DNA from: Membranipora membranacea
Taxonomy: Eukaryota > Bryozoa > Gymnolaemata > Cheilostomatida > Membraniporidae
DNA length: 64,000 bases
Direction of reading: 5' to 3'
NCBI GenBank assembly: GCA_914767715.1
Contig: OU612069.1
Location: 27,339,387 to 27,403,386, forward strand
Shown here: positions 11,642 to 23,639 of the stretch, one piece after another
How the letters are laid out: each line of letters opens with the position of its first letter
Position numbering within the stretch: position 1 is the stretch's first letter
The notes under the pieces: model-generated
Databases searched by the model: none
What the model was told of the DNA's origin: nothing
The model's input: only the letters and a program-made list of their open reading frames with translations
Program-made: the position numbers and the translations under genes

Positions 11642-13504
11642 TTACAGAAAATCGGAACAGGCTGCCGTATCATGATTTGCCTCAGTGTGTATCAGGCATT
11701 GAGGTTGAACAGGCTTCGTATACTCCTTTACCACTGTACTACTAGACCCTGAATCTATAGGTCTCTCCATAGAAGCGGCAGCATAAGTGCGAGCTGCTTT
11801 GGTAGTCTGAATTCTAGCCTTACCATCGTCTACCTGCACACACTTCTTCTGGCTCTGTCTTTCAGCTAAGCGAGCTACAGCAGATCTACGACCTTCCATG
11901 AATCTCATGAAACTTGAGAATGGATGAATCTTATCATCTATGGGTAGATTTTCATAGACAACATTCCAGTTCTCACGAACATGTATAGGTAACTTATCAG
12001 ACAACGAATCAATGTGATTCATAGTTATCGACTTGATCTGTCCAACTTCAGCTAGTTGGCTATAACACATTTCTAACTCATCAGCAAAATCAACAAGACC
12101 TTTGTGATCCTCGGCTTTGATGATTCTTAGTCTACTCAGGTCATCATAGACCGTCTGAACACACATGCTAATATCACTATACTTCCCATCGAGCATATTC
12201 CACATTCTCACATAAGCATTTGGCTGCGATGAGAAAATAGAACGCACACACTGAAGTGCCTCACCACCCAAACTCCGCCTCAGAGCACTAGCTCTATCTT
12301 CATCACAATGAAACTCAGAAGCAGCATACCTTCTCCATGCGGTCCGGAACTCGGGCCATTCTCTCTTTGTACCATCAAAGGAAGGAGGAGAACATTTTTT
12401 GAATTTTGAATTATAATGACTATGAGCTTGAGCAACATGCATACTAGAGGAGGGAGTGTTGTCTGGGTGAATCGATGGTGGAATATAACCATCATAGGCA
12501 GACACGATAGAGAGATCATTGACTCTAGAATACAAGTGAGATCCAGTTGATGCTTGAACTTGAGAGGACATTCTAGAAGGTAGAAAACTAGACTGAGAAA
12601 TAACTGACGACAAACCACTAAGAGAATGTGGTTGAGGAGTGAGTAACTGATTTGGTTGACTCACTAAACTAACATTCGAAGCAATATTAACTGCTATACT
12701 TCTATAAGGCGTGGATACTATGTTACCTGAGCTTATACTAATAGCACTAGTACCAGTAGTTTGAACAATCACATTACTACTGCTGACACTGGAACTTACA
12801 ATACCACTGGAACTAACCCCTATACTAACATGATCACTGGAACTAACACTGGGTGTTTGTGATGTGTGAGTTGTAAAGGTTTGTGATGTTGATGTGTCAT
12901 TAGTAGTGATCGGCTGTGAACCACCCGCCCCAATATCCTCCCCACCAGACAGAGCATTGCTTGTAAGTAATCGAGCTTTAGACAAGGAGAAACTAACCTT
13001 ACCTAGATATACAATAGCACTCTCTAATTCTGAATTAGTATCGTTATGGATTGAATGATATTGTGCGGATAACATGGATAAATGTTCAATAAATGTGGTG
13101 ATTCTAGATTTATCAACGGCATCACCGATTTCATCAAGCTTAGCTATTTGACCTAAAGCTAACTGTATCTCATGACCAATGAATGCAGCTTTATGATGAA
13201 TATAAGTGTCGAGAGCTTTAGCATGGGTTTCGGTAAACAATTCGTAGTATTGTGTGACGTCTAAGCCATTGACCACACGGTGTGAATCATAATCACTATC
13301 AGCGACCAACTCAGCATATTCATAGTGAACGTCGCATAAATCAGCATATATAGAGTTGAATTTAGCATGCAAATCATCAAGGAGCTTTCTATCTAATGGT
13401 GAGCATTTACATAGCTGTGTTGTTGTAGAAGTGAGCTTTACTTTGAGCGATGTGCGGACTTTCTTTAGATTAGCTATCGCGCTTACAACTTCACTATCAG
13501 CCAT
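11642..13504 (-). pseudogene. BEL gag (DUF1759-type)
   Basis: The likely start is the ATG at 13504 (protein begins MADSEVVSAI), about 30 bases inside the 5' LTR. The N-terminal 200 residues are helical and rich in charged residues. A Ser/Thr/Val-rich low-complexity linker follows, then the conserved PPSFDGTKREWPEFRTAW block that defines the DUF1759 gag domain of BEL elements. The frame ends at a TAA (11642-11644) just before the zinc knuckle. Gag forms the cytoplasmic particle that packages element RNA. Confidence 0.88.
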
Positions 13505-13532
13505 GGATTGATATTTCACTGAGCATATGTAC

Positions 13533-13936
13533 TGTATTGGGATCTATGTAGATTTACTGTAGTTATCTTATCTTTAGTTTATTGCCACAGAGGTTGTACC
13601 TAAAATTAATATTGGTGAAATTTACCATATGTTTTAGGCCACACAAAACTGAATATTAATCTCATCTTTGCTCATAGAAACAGCTCTTCAGATAAGCAAA
13701 ACACACATTACACTAAAACACATAATGCAGAAAACAACAATAAATAGAAACACTTACATATGGTGATGTATCAGGGCATAGCTTAGCAAAATTTCTGTGC
13801 ACAAAACATGTGTCTCCTCAGAACCATCAGAATAGAAAAGAAAAACCACTAATCCAACCTCCTCAAATAAGAGAGCTGTGAGATTTAATTTGGGAGTTAC
13901 CCTCTATCAGTGCATGAGAGGATAACTCCTAACACA
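13533..13936 (-). repeat. BEL 5' LTR, full length
   Basis: 404 bp, TG...CA termini. Flanked on the right by GTCCA (13937-13941), the partner of the left target duplication. It should contain the element promoter, but I could not place a start site. No TGG-type primer-binding site follows it directly. The gag ATG comes about 30 bases later. Confidence 0.92.
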
Positions 13937-15300
13937 GTCCACCATTGAAATATTCGAAGAACCCCGATATCAGACGGCTAACTTCAAAATTTCTTATTTT
14001 AGTAAGCATAGGCTAATTTGAGACTGCCTACTACTGTTTTATTAGATATAATTTTAGGCCTAAATCGATTTGGGTCGGGTTTTATCCTGGAACTAGCCTC
14101 TTGGTTTTGGTTAGCAAAGGGCTGTCCTAGGCCAGCCTAGGTCAATATGTTATCTGCAAATGGGTGGGATACTGGACAACCTGATAGCACTGACCTCGTA
14201 AGTTTTGGGAGGGGACAGATTTCTGGTTTGGTGACGTGGATAAGTTGATCGATCTGCTTACAGTACTGGTTTCCATCAGAGGGATTTGTTAATGGTATTC
14301 ACTTGTAACAAGCCCCATTTGCAACATTATTTTTTGGTCGGGAGGGTATAACTTTATCAGTGATCTACATCTCTGAGTATATTACGAGTGTAGTATTCAA
14401 TAAGTACTGACTTTTCATTGTGTTGATTACAACAGGCAAATCTCTCTCCCGGGAGGCAGTCGGACGAGGGGCAAAAGTCTGGGGGGGCTCATACTAGGCA
14501 AATAGCAAAGCTGACAGCATGTACCTACATGTAGCTCTCACAATTAGCCACCATTGACAAGTTAATTCCAATCCATATAAATCATACCAATGGGTGGGAA
14601 GAAAAAGTTCACAAGCCTGGGTGAATCGTCAAAAGTAGTTTTACCATGTTTCAATTGAGATGAAACTCAACTATTTTTATGGAAAATTTAAGCCCTTTCA
14701 ACTCTGCAGCAGATCACATTGTCTCTCGATTTTAACTGTGTGACTTGGTTTTCAAACAGTCTACAAAGGCAGTAAATATAAGGACGTTTACCAGCCAGTA
14801 TTCTATTACAAGACAGAGTTTTCAATTGTGGTCTTATCATGCTGAAGCCAACCCTAACCTGATCAAACTGCCCTGTTTTTTGGCCACTCTATCTCGCAAT
14901 GTGTTTGTGTTTCTGAGGCAGATACCAATGAAGAATTATTGCGAAGTGTTTTCCATGACTTTAAATTAAATATTTAATATTCATATAGAATATCAATCTT
15001 AACTCTTTTGCTAATTTCTCGATTATACAAAATACAGCTGTTCCCCTTATAATGAGCTGAGTTTCTCTTGTCTATTTATTAGCTATTATTGCTCGGAGGG
15101 TTATCATTTTCAGTTTCAAGCAGGTTGATGTTTACATTCATGGTCATCATTGTGGCAGTAAAGGTTTAGCTTTCGGCACAGTGGGGGATGTGCCAGTCTG
15201 CATTGGTTGTATTAATGAAAAAAAAACAGCGTCAATTAGTACCCAAATAGTACCTGAATACCTAATGTTCATCACGGAACAGTTTAATATTGGTTAACGT
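13937..15300. other. HECT-gene intron sequence, no exon seen
   Basis: AT-rich single-copy-like sequence between the BEL insertion and the LINE fragment. The 74-codon ORF at 14,745-14,969 has no recognisable domain. Nothing else supportable. Confidence 0.4.
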
Positions 15301-15649
15301 AGTTTGAGCAAGTTTTTTGATCAGGCCTCAAAGCTCAAACTCCAAGTAGATGATCTCGACAGCCTTATGACTAAGCGTACCAAAATACTTGCCCTCCGAT
15401 ATATCCATGACGATGACCACTTTATGAACAACCTTCTTGCTAAATGCCCCTCGGGCAGGTATCGAACAATTAAACACAGAAGTGCCCTTGGTAAAGACTG
15501 TTTTTTTAGGCATGCTATCCATATTTTAAATGATATTCTCTTTTAATCATCCATCAGTGTTTAATCTTATTTTTCCTTGTATGTGCTGGCTCCTTTTCAG
15601 TATGAACACCCTTATCTCGCAACATATTATTTTATGTTAGTGATAGAAT

Positions 15650-15729
<80 letters not shown>
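15300..15729 (+). mobile_element. LINE 3' fragment ending in a CAAT repeat
   Basis: The plus-strand ORF at 15304-15546 matches the end of a CR1/Jockey-type ORF2: a KLKLQVDDLDSLMTKRR-like stretch, then HRSALGKDCFFRHAIHILN, which resembles the SFF-x-A-I-x-L-N motif closing such proteins. About 100 bp of 3' UTR leads into (CAAT)n at 15651-15729, about 19 units. A simple repeat immediately after the UTR is the usual 3' end of these non-LTR elements. The 5' part is missing, as expected of a truncated insertion. Confidence 0.65.
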
Positions 15730-16431
15730 CGTACATGTACTACCAGTTTTCAAACTAGCCTTTTCTTAGTTAGACATAGAGCTTCAAAATGATGGGAAAT
15801 AATCTTTTTACACGAAAAACATCTTGCTTCCTATGTACAGTAGAGCTCTGAATTCAGTGTCACATAGTTTATTAATAATTGCAGTAGCATAAAACAACAG
15901 CTCGCTTCTTATGCCCTGCTCAGTCCAATGATAGCATTTAATCGAGATTATAAACAAAGCAACTTCCCTTAAAATTGGATCCGGTGCACCTAAACAAGTC
16001 AAATTTTGTTTCTGTGCTCCACTACAGTTCCTCCATGAGATATGAGCATTTCAGCAAAATCTATTTTTCTCTCCCCCTTTGTTGTGTTTAGCTTTAGTTT
16101 AATATAACAAACATGGCATCAGTGTCTGTTCTGCTGAACAATTAATTCTATGTCGCAATGTCACAGAAATTCCAACAATATATGTCCCACTTAGGACTGT
16201 ATAGTCTAAGTGAGGCATATATCAAGTCCATGATGTGACCAAATCTGACAAAAGGAACACTTGTACAGTCCCCAGATTTGGAGCACTCACATTAAAGACA
16301 CCCCCTCTGCCTCTTTGTGAAGAGGAGCTGGGTTAGCGGCGGGCATGGGTATAAGGCTACATCAGAAACAAGAGCTTTGGCCAACATTGTAAGGACTGCA
16401 TTTCTATGAGTGCATACAGGGTACTACTAAC

Positions 16432-16659
16432 CTTGCACCTTTCAAAACACCCACAAACAGTTCATTAAACATTCTCATCATGTCCTGCTTGGTATATGAA
16501 AGGGTAATTTCAACATTTCCATATGTATGTGCTTGAAGATAAAGTGCAAGTTTTTCCGCCCCCATGGGTACTTTCCTAGCAGACGGGGATGTCATCAGTG
16601 TGACTGTTTTTGCGAACATGCGACCTTGCATCATCCTTCCCCCACTCTGATCACCAGCC
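16432..16659 (-). CDS. Internal exon of the HECT (G2E3-like) gene
   Basis: Acceptor CTTTTTTCTATTACAG before 16659 and donor GTTAGTAG after 16432. The open frame carries ARKVPMGAEKLALYLQAHTYG followed by an MMRMFNELFVG helix. This resembles the module that precedes the HECT domain in G2E3-like invertebrate ligases. Phase 2 at its 3' end matches the exon at 6604-6860, so the two probably splice together across the BEL-bearing intron. The function of this module is not known to me. Confidence 0.55.
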
Positions 16660-17044
16660 CTGTAATAGAAAAAAGATGTTTATGCTTGGGGCCAGGAACA
16701 AGTTTGTACAATGGCCAATTGGGTAACCTAAGGCTGGTCTGATGATTATAATCCCGGTTCCTGGAATAGCTAAGTACCAGTAGTAACAAATGGCATGTAT
16801 TTAAATATTTGAGCCTTGAACATCTGTCAACATGGTGAAATACACTATTAAATACCATTAGGTCATTCAAAATTAATATGTTGGTCCAGATATACACTTT
16901 GGGATCTGCCCTGGTGAGGGAGGAGACTTTTATTTTAGGATTTTTAAGTATTTTCACGCTAATTGAGGGATAAAATTCATAACGTCCTTTATAATTTGGA
17001 TATCTGACCTCTTCGTCAAGAAAAAAAGAATCAAATGTGCTCAA

Positions 17045-18204
17045 TGTGAGAGGAAGGAAGGTGAGAGATGAGGTATTTTATTTTATCAGACCCCATTTCC
17101 TGTGGCGCTGCTTGTTAACTGGACCAACACATTAATTTGGAGTAGCCTTACGACGAATGGACACTCATCATAGGCCTACATAATGTTCACTTGTTTGAGA
17201 TAGAACAAAATGACCAAATGTATTTAAAAGTATTTTAAAACACTTGGGGGACCTGTGCCCACAGGACGCTTCACCCAGGGGAGTATTAAGCCACCCACGA
17301 GTCACATTTTTTCAGCGGGTGTCTCCCAAAAAAGGGGATAACTCCCAAAGTGAAAATTCAACAGATATGGACAGACACTATACATAGGGGTGATAGAACC
17401 TTCTGAGAACAAATCTGGCCTTATTTTTGCGCTAGGTCTACTCCTTACCTGTTATTTCAGCTTTTTTTGTTGAAAACCATGAAAAAATCAGTAGAACTAG
17501 TGGGTGGGATCATCAGTCAATGACACCCCTGGCGTCATCCGTCTGACTGGTTAATTTGGAGGTACAAAAACACATAGATAGTAGATTCTTCAATAAAGGT
17601 TGCATGTTATAAGCTGGATAATACAATTCAAACTCAGGGCTTGTCCTGCGGCAGTCAATAACTTCCTTACCATGGAGGAAATGATGAATTACAGTTACTG
17701 TCACACTATGACATGAATGTCGATGCATCAACACAAGGCAACTATATCAATTACAATCAATCAATTTCAAATCGATTACAATTACAATCAATCTTACATT
17801 GGTGTTGTTGCTGTTACTGTGCGGGGTCGTGCAATGGTTGAAAACCAATATACATGTAAGACTATAAGTTGCCATAATCTTCATAAGCCAGTGTGTAACA
17901 AGAACTAGCTGAGGATAGAATGTTTGCTGTATGACGTTACCCTCATTGAGAGATCTTCCATGAAACGGCTGGAAATCTACCCATATTCTAAACCGTCATC
18001 ACCAAGCTAACTTCGACCAATCCATTTGTCCTTTTTTTATTTGGGATGAGGAACATCCAAAAAACAAAAGGACGAGACCAATGGATTTTGTCTAGTCTTA
18101 CTGAACCGAATTTCCTATTTTGGGACCCTATTATTGCATGCTTATTGACAAGGAATTCAATTTTTGAGAAGCATGGTGTTCAAATGATAAAATCATATTC
18201 ATAC
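17045..18204. other. Intronic or intergenic, no exon seen
   Basis: AT-rich, with AATCAATC-like bits near 17,752-17,795. No phase-compatible exon was found between the exons at 16,432 and 18,205, though one is required because their phases do not match. Confidence 0.35.
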
Positions 18205-18277
18205 CTTCTTCGGTCAGCTCTCCGTAGTGAGGACGGGAAATAAGCCGGTTACGTAGGTCATTTAAGTCTGACATCGT
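18205..18277 (-). CDS. Candidate first coding exon of the HECT-like gene
   Basis: A 73-bp exon with a strong acceptor (TCTTACTTTACAG before 18277) and GTATGAAT donor after 18205. It contains an early ATG opening MSDLNDLRNRLISRPHYGEL and ends in phase 1. Its position and strand fit the 5' end of the HECT gene, but the phase does not join the exon at 16,659 directly, so a further exon would be needed. It could belong to another gene. Confidence 0.35.
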
Positions 18278-19289
18278 CTGTAAAGTAAGATAAAATGAAT
18301 GGATTAGCCTGCACGATGTTCAATTGATCTTATGGGAACCTAATGGCTAGCACCCACGATCCTGGTTGCTTCTCTGGTATTGAATGTGTTTAGAACAAAA
18401 GCCTTTAGTTTGAAATGCCACTAAGTCACCAAGTTACCCATGAGCAATGTTTGCTTGATAGTTAGCCTAATTCATATATAAAAACCATGGTGAAATAAAG
18501 ACAGCAGCACCAATTCCTCCCAATCTAGGCTGTTATGTGTCAAAAAGCATGAAAGTACATTGTTGTGCATCTATCTTTCAATGCCATTTCCCCAAATTCT
18601 CAGTCCCAGATGTAGCTAGGATAATAAGTGAAAACAGTTTTTGAAATGGGACAGTCTGGGTCATCCAGTCAGCTGGCTTTTGTGACCAAAATTCTTCCAC
18701 TTTCTAAAATGCTAACACGGTTGTCAGTCAGTCATTCAGTCAGTCCACTTTCTACACCAGAGAGACACACCGTCCTGTGTTTTGAAGGCTTGGTTAAGCA
18801 TAATCTACTAGGCATAATGCATGTAGACGTAAACAAAATGATCCCAGGTGGTTTGATCAGCAAAGAACAAACAAGCAAAGCAGCGCTGCTCTGTTGTGTT
18901 GGTCAAACATTAACGGGTGACAACAAGGGTTGAATTGACTACCATAACCAAAGCAAACTCACTAGCAATAAACTATAATTAGTATAGTATTTTATAGTGT
19001 ACCCTGTGACCTTGACACCTTAGGTTCACACCTGCTAGCCTCGGTTGAATGGGTGGGGGCAATGGAGTGATATTTGGGGCAATTAAATTGGATGGGGAGT
19101 GACATACGTAATATAACATCCTTTTACATACATGTATATAAAATCAGGTGTGAGAACCTTGTTCTTTTAAAGTGGGGCAATAAGTAGTCTCACTCATTCA
19201 CACTCATCGTAGCCTCATCTCATAGCATATCCTATTGTTTGAAGGGGCATCCACTCAACCAATAAGTGAGAGAGAGTTGGCAAGCCTGC
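18278..19289. other. No gene seen
   Basis: The plus-strand ORF at 18,628-18,933 has no recognisable domain. A short CAGTCAGT microsatellite lies at about 18,723-18,750. Otherwise unremarkable. Confidence 0.35.
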
Positions 19290-19522
19290 AGCCTGCCTAG
19301 CTCAGGCAGGCTGTTTCTCATCTGGTCTGCAAAGTGGACTTTGCCTGGCAGGAGATTGTGCAAAGTGTCTACTTTGGCCCAATTGGACAGGCGAAAGTGC
19401 GTTTCCAGTAAACCAATGAACTAATCATTGGGTGGATCCGTTCTTGTTGACAGTCCCGTGGTGGCAAAGTAGACTTTTGTGTTATCTCCTGCAGCGCAAA
19501 CTCTACTTTTGTGACCAGATGA
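19290..19522. repeat. Small foldback with perfect 9-bp hairpin at one edge
   Basis: Arms at 19318-19376 and 19465-19522 are inverted repeats of about 58 bp, roughly 80% matched. They share TCATCTGGTC, CAGGAGAT and CTACTTTG blocks. Immediately left, AGCCTGCCT and its exact complement AGGCAGGCT form a 9-bp stem with a 5-base loop (19290-19312). Probably a small non-autonomous element, but no target duplication was identified. Confidence 0.6.
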
Positions 19523-20438
19523 AGCCCCAGGGGGTTCACTCTCCAGAAAAGTACCCACTAGGCTCATCAGTGAAGTCAAGAAACACCCCCATAGCACTCT
19601 ATGAAAGAATTTCAGGGAGGTACCCTTTTCACGTTCAACCTATATGAAACCTCTAAAACTCTAGAGCACCTGTGAGCTTATAAAGTGCCCCTAAAACATG
19701 AATTTCCTGTTGAGCCTTGTGGGTCATTTTGGTCAAGTGAACCCCCTGGGGATCAAGCCTGCCTGTGCTGCCTGGATCCCACTTCAATGTTGCTTTCCAA
19801 GCAGCACCCAACTACATGTTTTTTCCCTAGGGCAGCACACTGATTTTGGGAAACACTACCATAAATCAATTCAATCTTGTAATCAGTGAGCTAGGGTAGC
19901 AAAGATTTAATTCAACTCAATACAAAATTAAATATGTATCACACCAACCATATTGGACTCTGACCAGGAACGTTCTTGCGTTCGTTCTTGCGTTCATGAA
20001 TCACTGGTGGGCGGCGGGCGCTCCTTGATCGTGATATGCGTCTAGGTTCCACAGCAGCGATACAAGTAATATATATAGTACAGTCATATTACGCAGAACG
20101 TATGGTGTTATAAGAGTTAGTGAGTTTTTGAGCGGTGATTAGCAAGTTGTAGCGAGCTGACTACCACGACTTACTAAGGGCACAGCAAGAGTAATCGGGG
20201 GAGCCGTTACCAATGATTGGTTCGGGCAACCAGAACCTTTGAGTTGTTATGTTGTTAGACGATAAGCAAGACTGTTTGTAATGACAAACATGAAGTCAGT
20301 AGATTGTAGTTAAATTTACAGGTAAGTGTGTTTGCGCCAACGCATCGGGGTTTGTTAAGTTATGCATTATTATGGAACAGTGATGAATAATAAATGAGTG
20401 ACAATAGTGGGGCAGGTCAGCCGGGATAATTTCGTTTG

Positions 20439-23400
20439 CTAGTCAATAGTGTAAATGCAGTTATTCAGAGGTTTAATACATCAGGCAGCTCTGAAAACCC
20501 TATTTTGGAAGAAGAACTTCTTCACGTCAGTGTTGATGACACCCTTGGTGGCTCCGTGTCTTGTGTCATGCTGTTCGCTTTCGTGGGGCGTATATTTCTC
20601 TTCGTCCACAGTTGCTTGATCTGAAAGTATACGCATGTACATATCTAAATCACGATCGGCCCGCCTTGTATCCAAGGTGGGCCAGTTATCAGCAAACATG
20701 TGATGACTAATGCTATCATACTTTCTGTAACAAAAGCACCAGCGGAAAGCTTTCCTGTTAATAGCTTCAATGAGGTTTTTATGTTTTAATAGATGGGGAG
20801 ACCACGTATGGGAGGCATATTCAAGTTTTGGTCTACATAAAGTTTTGTATGCTAATAGGCGGGTTATTCTTCTTGCTTTCTTAAGATTACGCATAAGCAT
20901 GAGTAGAGTTTTGTTGGCTCTGCTACAAATATCTACAATATGACTATCAAACGAGAGCATTCGTCTATAATAACCCCTAGATATTTTACTTCATTAACTG
21001 TGCTTACTGGTTGAGAGGACATATAATAAACATTTTTTAACATTGAAATTGATCTGGGAGTCCTTAGACCAAGTAACCAAGGAATCCAGGTCGGACTGGA
21101 ATGTTGCAATATCAGCGTTTTTCTCGATTGGTCGATATAGTAAAGAATCATCGGCGAAAAGCTTTAAGTGCATGATGTTATACGGGAAGGCATATCGTTT
21201 ATGTAGATTAGAAATAATAACGGACCCAGAACGCTTCCCTGGGGCACCCCAGAGGTTACTGTACGTGAATTGGTTTGATGACCATTGACGGTGACGAAGA
21301 GTTTACGGTCGCTGAGCCATGAGGCAATCGACTCTCTTATAGAACAATGGATACCCATGGCTGTTATCTTGGCTAGAAGTTTGGTGTGGGATACCACATC
21401 GAACGCCTTCGAAAAATCTAGGACAGCGAGGTCAACTGGTATGTTGTCATCGTAGTAATTGACAAAATCAATAGCAGTGTTTAATAGTTGGGTGTCGCAT
21501 CCACGGTTTTTAGGAAAACCGTGTTGATGTTAAAATAGCAGATCGTAATCAGAAAAATATGCATGTATATTGTGGGCTATTATATGTTCATATACTTTAC
21601 ATAGAATACACGTCAAGGAAATTGGCCGGTAATTCAGGGGGTCAGATTTCTTACCATTTTTAAACACTGGTGTGACGTGGGCTATCTTCCAGTCCACAGG
21701 TGTAATACGAGTGCCAAAAAGCGAAGTAATGCAGGAGAGAGATTATCTGGTCCAGCGCCCTTACGGGCATCAAGACCACACAGTTGCTTCATAATACCAT
21801 TATTGTGGAAGGTTATAGGGTTATGCTGAGAACATTAAACTTGGCTTACAGAAATAGACTGATCATTGACAACGGTGAACACTGAGGAGAAAGCATCAGC
21901 AAACCTCTCACAAATACCAATGTTGTCACCGGAGGCGCAGCCATCCAGTTGTTTTATTGTGTTATTGGACCATTTCTATTAGCTATGAATTTATAAAGAG
22001 GCTTACTGTCACCTTTATCAAGCTGATCACATACATTTATTTATCAGTTTTTTACATAGTTTAGACTGTGTTTTAATCTATCATTATGTTCCAGAGTAGG
22101 GTAAAGACATTTAACTTTGTACCACCTTTTACGTTTCCTTATTTGCCTGATACATTCCTTTGATAACCAGTGATTACGCCGCTTTCCCCTCACGCAGTGA
22201 GGAATGTTGGCGTATGTCATGAGTCCTGCCTTCAACAAAGACCACACAGTTTCAACATTAACGTTTGTATCAATAGCTGAAGTTATGTCTTTTTCAAGAG
22301 CAAAACAGTCCAGATGGATGTTGGCTGTGTTAGCTTTGGCAAACTGCCAAAACGGAGTGGGGTTTGGTGAGACAGTTGATCGTTCTATTTTAAATCTAGT
22401 TAACAATGTAAAGGAAAAGATCAGGTGGTCAGAGAAGCTAGGATCACCCTGCGGGTGTGTAAGATGGCCCATGTTAGTCAAAACAAGATCAAGAATATTA
22501 CCTTTATCATGGGTTGGGAAATTCACTAGTTGCTCTAGGTTGTTAGCACATACAAAATAAATGAATGTTTGATGCATAGTCTTATGTTTTGTTGGATTAA
22601 GGGTTAGTGTTTGCCAGTCGATGTCAGGCAAATTAAAATCACCCAACACCAACACATTTGGGTTTAGAAGATCGTTGTACCATTTTATAATATCATCAAC
22701 GGATCTTTTCTGTGGTCTGCAATAATAAATACAAATGGAGAAAGTGAAACCTGTAATAGAAAGTTTAAGGCTGAGTAATTCCCCATGTGGGTATTTATTT
22801 AATTATTATGAGTTTTGTTGGAGTCGGAGTGTATATTCTGCCTTTCGTTCCTCTGGGGATAGGTCAGGCGTTATGAAACGCCTCTCTTGTCTTCAAGGGT
22901 TCTGAATCGTTTAGGAATTCTTGTGTGGCTAGTTCGCTAAAAAAGCTAATTTTTACGGGTCAGATATTCTCGGTCGGGGGAGATGATACGTTTCTCCTAC
23001 CTATTCTTTTAACTTTCGTTACTGCACCGGGCCAGAGAGACATATCTTTACACATTTGGACTATATCATCTTCAGTTGTGTTATTTTCGGCTAATGTATG
23101 AAGAATTTTATTTAGGCCCCTTTCCTCTTTCTCCTGATTGTTTTGATTAGTGATCATTTGGGTTTCTAGTCTATTTACCACCTCTCTAGTCTCGGACACC
23201 CCTGCACTGGTAAGGGCATCAGAGTAGGAGGTTTTCATTTTACTTACAGTTTCACACATCAAATTATTCATATCTTGGAGTTGGGTTTTGATATCTGCTA
23301 TGTTATCTTGAACTGAGGGTAGGCTTACAAACGTGTTTAGGTTTGCAAAACAACTTACACAGTACCAGTTGACACCTGGTCGCTTGAAGGTCTTCAGCTC

Positions 23401-23615
23401 CGCGGGGTTGGCATCTTCCCAACCAGTCGAACAGGTGGGGTGGTATTCTGCAGCGCATAGGGTACATTTCAGAGCTGCCTTGCTTCTAGTTGTTAGCTTG
23501 CATTTTACACATTTAGATGCTAATGGGCCTGTATACTAACACTATCACTACTAGCAGTACTAACACTGGGTGTAAGCAGTCTAGCACCACCGTCTTTACT
23601 ATCTGAGTCTGCCAT
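20439..23615 (-). mobile_element. Decayed CR1-like LINE with PHD-type ORF1
   Basis: Reads on the minus strand as ORF1 (about 22960-23615) then ORF2 (20439-about 22900). ORF2 keeps the C-terminal half of the endonuclease (VLVLGDFNLPDIDW, SDHLIFSF), then RT motifs NYRPISLTC, DFSKAFDVVSH, GVPQGSVLGPLLFLIYINDM and LFADDSLLY. The N-terminal half of the endonuclease is missing, so there is an internal deletion near 22,900. Lesions include TAA at 21530-21532, a frameshift at about 21,170 between the GVPQGS and FADD motifs, and a TGA near the C-terminus. The element is inactive. Confidence 0.82.
22960..23615 (-). pseudogene. LINE ORF1 with PHD-like zinc finger
   Basis: The ATG at 23615 opens a Ser-rich leader. 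After a frameshift at about 23,540 the frame encodes a C4HC3 arrangement: CVKCK, CTLCAAEYHPTC and WYCVSC, the PHD pattern with its Trp before the last cysteine pair. A coiled coil follows (NNLMCETVSKMKT, VVNRLETQM), then an Arg/Lys-rich end. PHD-containing ORF1 proteins are known for CR1-like elements. ORF1 proteins bind element RNA. The PHD role is not established. Confidence 0.7.
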
Positions 23616-23639
23616 GGTTTCATAAAGGACCACGGAAGA

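Larger units (their letters stand above)
7029..13936 (-). mobile_element. Complete BEL/Pao LTR retrotransposon in a HECT-gene intron
   Basis: A 6,908-bp element transcribed on the minus strand. LTRs begin TGTATTGGG and end CTAACACA in plus-strand reading. The flanks carry the 5-bp duplication GTCCA at 7024-7028 and 13937-13941, typical of BEL/Pao. Coding order is gag (DUF1759-type), zinc knuckle, aspartic protease, RT, RNase H, integrase and the BEL C-terminal domain. Where the LTRs align they differ at about two positions plus one 107-bp deletion, so insertion appears fairly recent. The coding region nevertheless has four in-frame stops and one frameshift, so this copy is non-autonomous. No LTR open reading frame or envelope gene is present. 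Confidence 0.93.

Noticed and set aside
15577-15792. ORF with SINQSINQ repeats
   Set aside because: Produced by the CAAT microsatellite; no gene support.
16631-17044. 137-codon minus-strand ORF upstream of the HECT exon
   Set aside because: Runs through the splice acceptor at 16660 and has no recognisable domain; probably intron.
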